A stretch of DNA of 64,000 bases, from assembly GCA_040905865.1 (NCBI GenBank), contig JBBDQU010000066.1, positions 17,808 through 81,807 on the forward strand, written 5' to 3'. How positions within the stretch are numbered: position 1 is the stretch's first letter; every line of letters starts with the position of its first letter. The notes below the pieces were generated by a model. That model had not been told where the DNA came from. It made no database searches and was given only the letters and a program-made list of their open reading frames with translations. This document shows positions 63,915 through 64,000 of the stretch, one piece after another. The position numbers and the translations under genes are program-made. Origin of the DNA: Alphaproteobacteria bacterium (GTDB lineage Bacteria > Pseudomonadota > Alphaproteobacteria > UBA8366 > GCA-2717185).

Positions 63915-64000
63915 CCCCCTCCACGGCGCGGGTGACCTCCTGCGCCATTCGACGCGGACTGATATTGCGTTGCTGTTCTAGTTTATTGTGAATCGGAAAT

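Overview
This window is typical chromosomal DNA of a GC-rich Gram-negative alphaproteobacterium. Gene content points to a Rhodospirillales-like organism: a three-gene cytochrome bc1 operon, a petP/petR-like regulator pair, a DUF4169 gene, a TIGR02281-type aspartic protease, oxygen-dependent HemF and a PTR1-like pteridine reductase. The lineage is inferred from gene families, not from a marker search. Sixty protein-coding genes are supported, one of them cut by the left edge. I saw no tRNA, rRNA, CRISPR array, insertion sequence or prophage. The last 120 bases look like the promoter and leader of an rRNA operon lying just outside.

Layout. 0-10 kb holds core genes: beta-carbonic anhydrase, uvrB, a PTR1/FolM-like reductase, uvrC, pgsA and a compact molybdenum-cofactor run (mobB-moeA-moaD-moaE-DUF4169). 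10-16 kb has ilvE facing a MarR regulator, an OmpR-type response regulator and an EnvZ-like kinase, then a pentapeptide-repeat protein and an MFS transporter. 16-22 kb is a minus-strand block with a threonine-synthase-like enzyme, a DksA-type zinc protein, wecC, wecB and an exosortase-A-associated glycosyltransferase, i.e. part of an exopolysaccharide pathway. 22-28 kb has a tandem universal stress protein, a small secreted protein, hemF, trmL and petABC with a clear terminator.

28-51 kb is an accessory catabolic region: three luciferase-like flavin monooxygenases, an oxaloacetate-decarboxylase-like enzyme, a divergent CinA, a rhodanese, a low-GC methyltransferase, a cupin, two tandem SMP-30 lactonase paralogues, a LOG protein, an alpha/beta hydrolase, a threonate-dehydrogenase-like enzyme, nitronate monooxygenase, a KstD-like flavoprotein, a TauD dioxygenase, transporters, a LysR regulator and two PAS_5 proteins. 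ilvA lies inside it. 51-64 kb returns to central functions: aspartate aminotransferase, malic enzyme, an aspartic protease, a Spy-like protein, a bifunctional glutathionylspermidine synthetase/amidase, an MltR-like protein, clpB with a sigma-32-type promoter, an M14 carboxypeptidase and an M23 endopeptidase.

The most unusual signal is a dispersed, imperfectly palindromic repeat of about 60-100 bp. It has at least five copies (near 1.0, 10.8, 42.9, 48.3 and 54.2 kb). It has outer arms TAGATCAGAT/ATCTGATCTA and an inner GTTGGAATCGCC/GGCGATCCAAC hairpin. It sits at gene ends so precisely that it supplies the stop codons of the carbonic anhydrase and malic enzyme genes and seems to encode an extra C-terminal tail on IlvA. 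Other items worth a look are a good sigma-54 promoter in a 620-bp gap, a structured element with a two-codon start-stop after petABC, a Fur-like box, a duplicated cap motif in the pentapeptide protein, and a CinA whose active-site serine is replaced.
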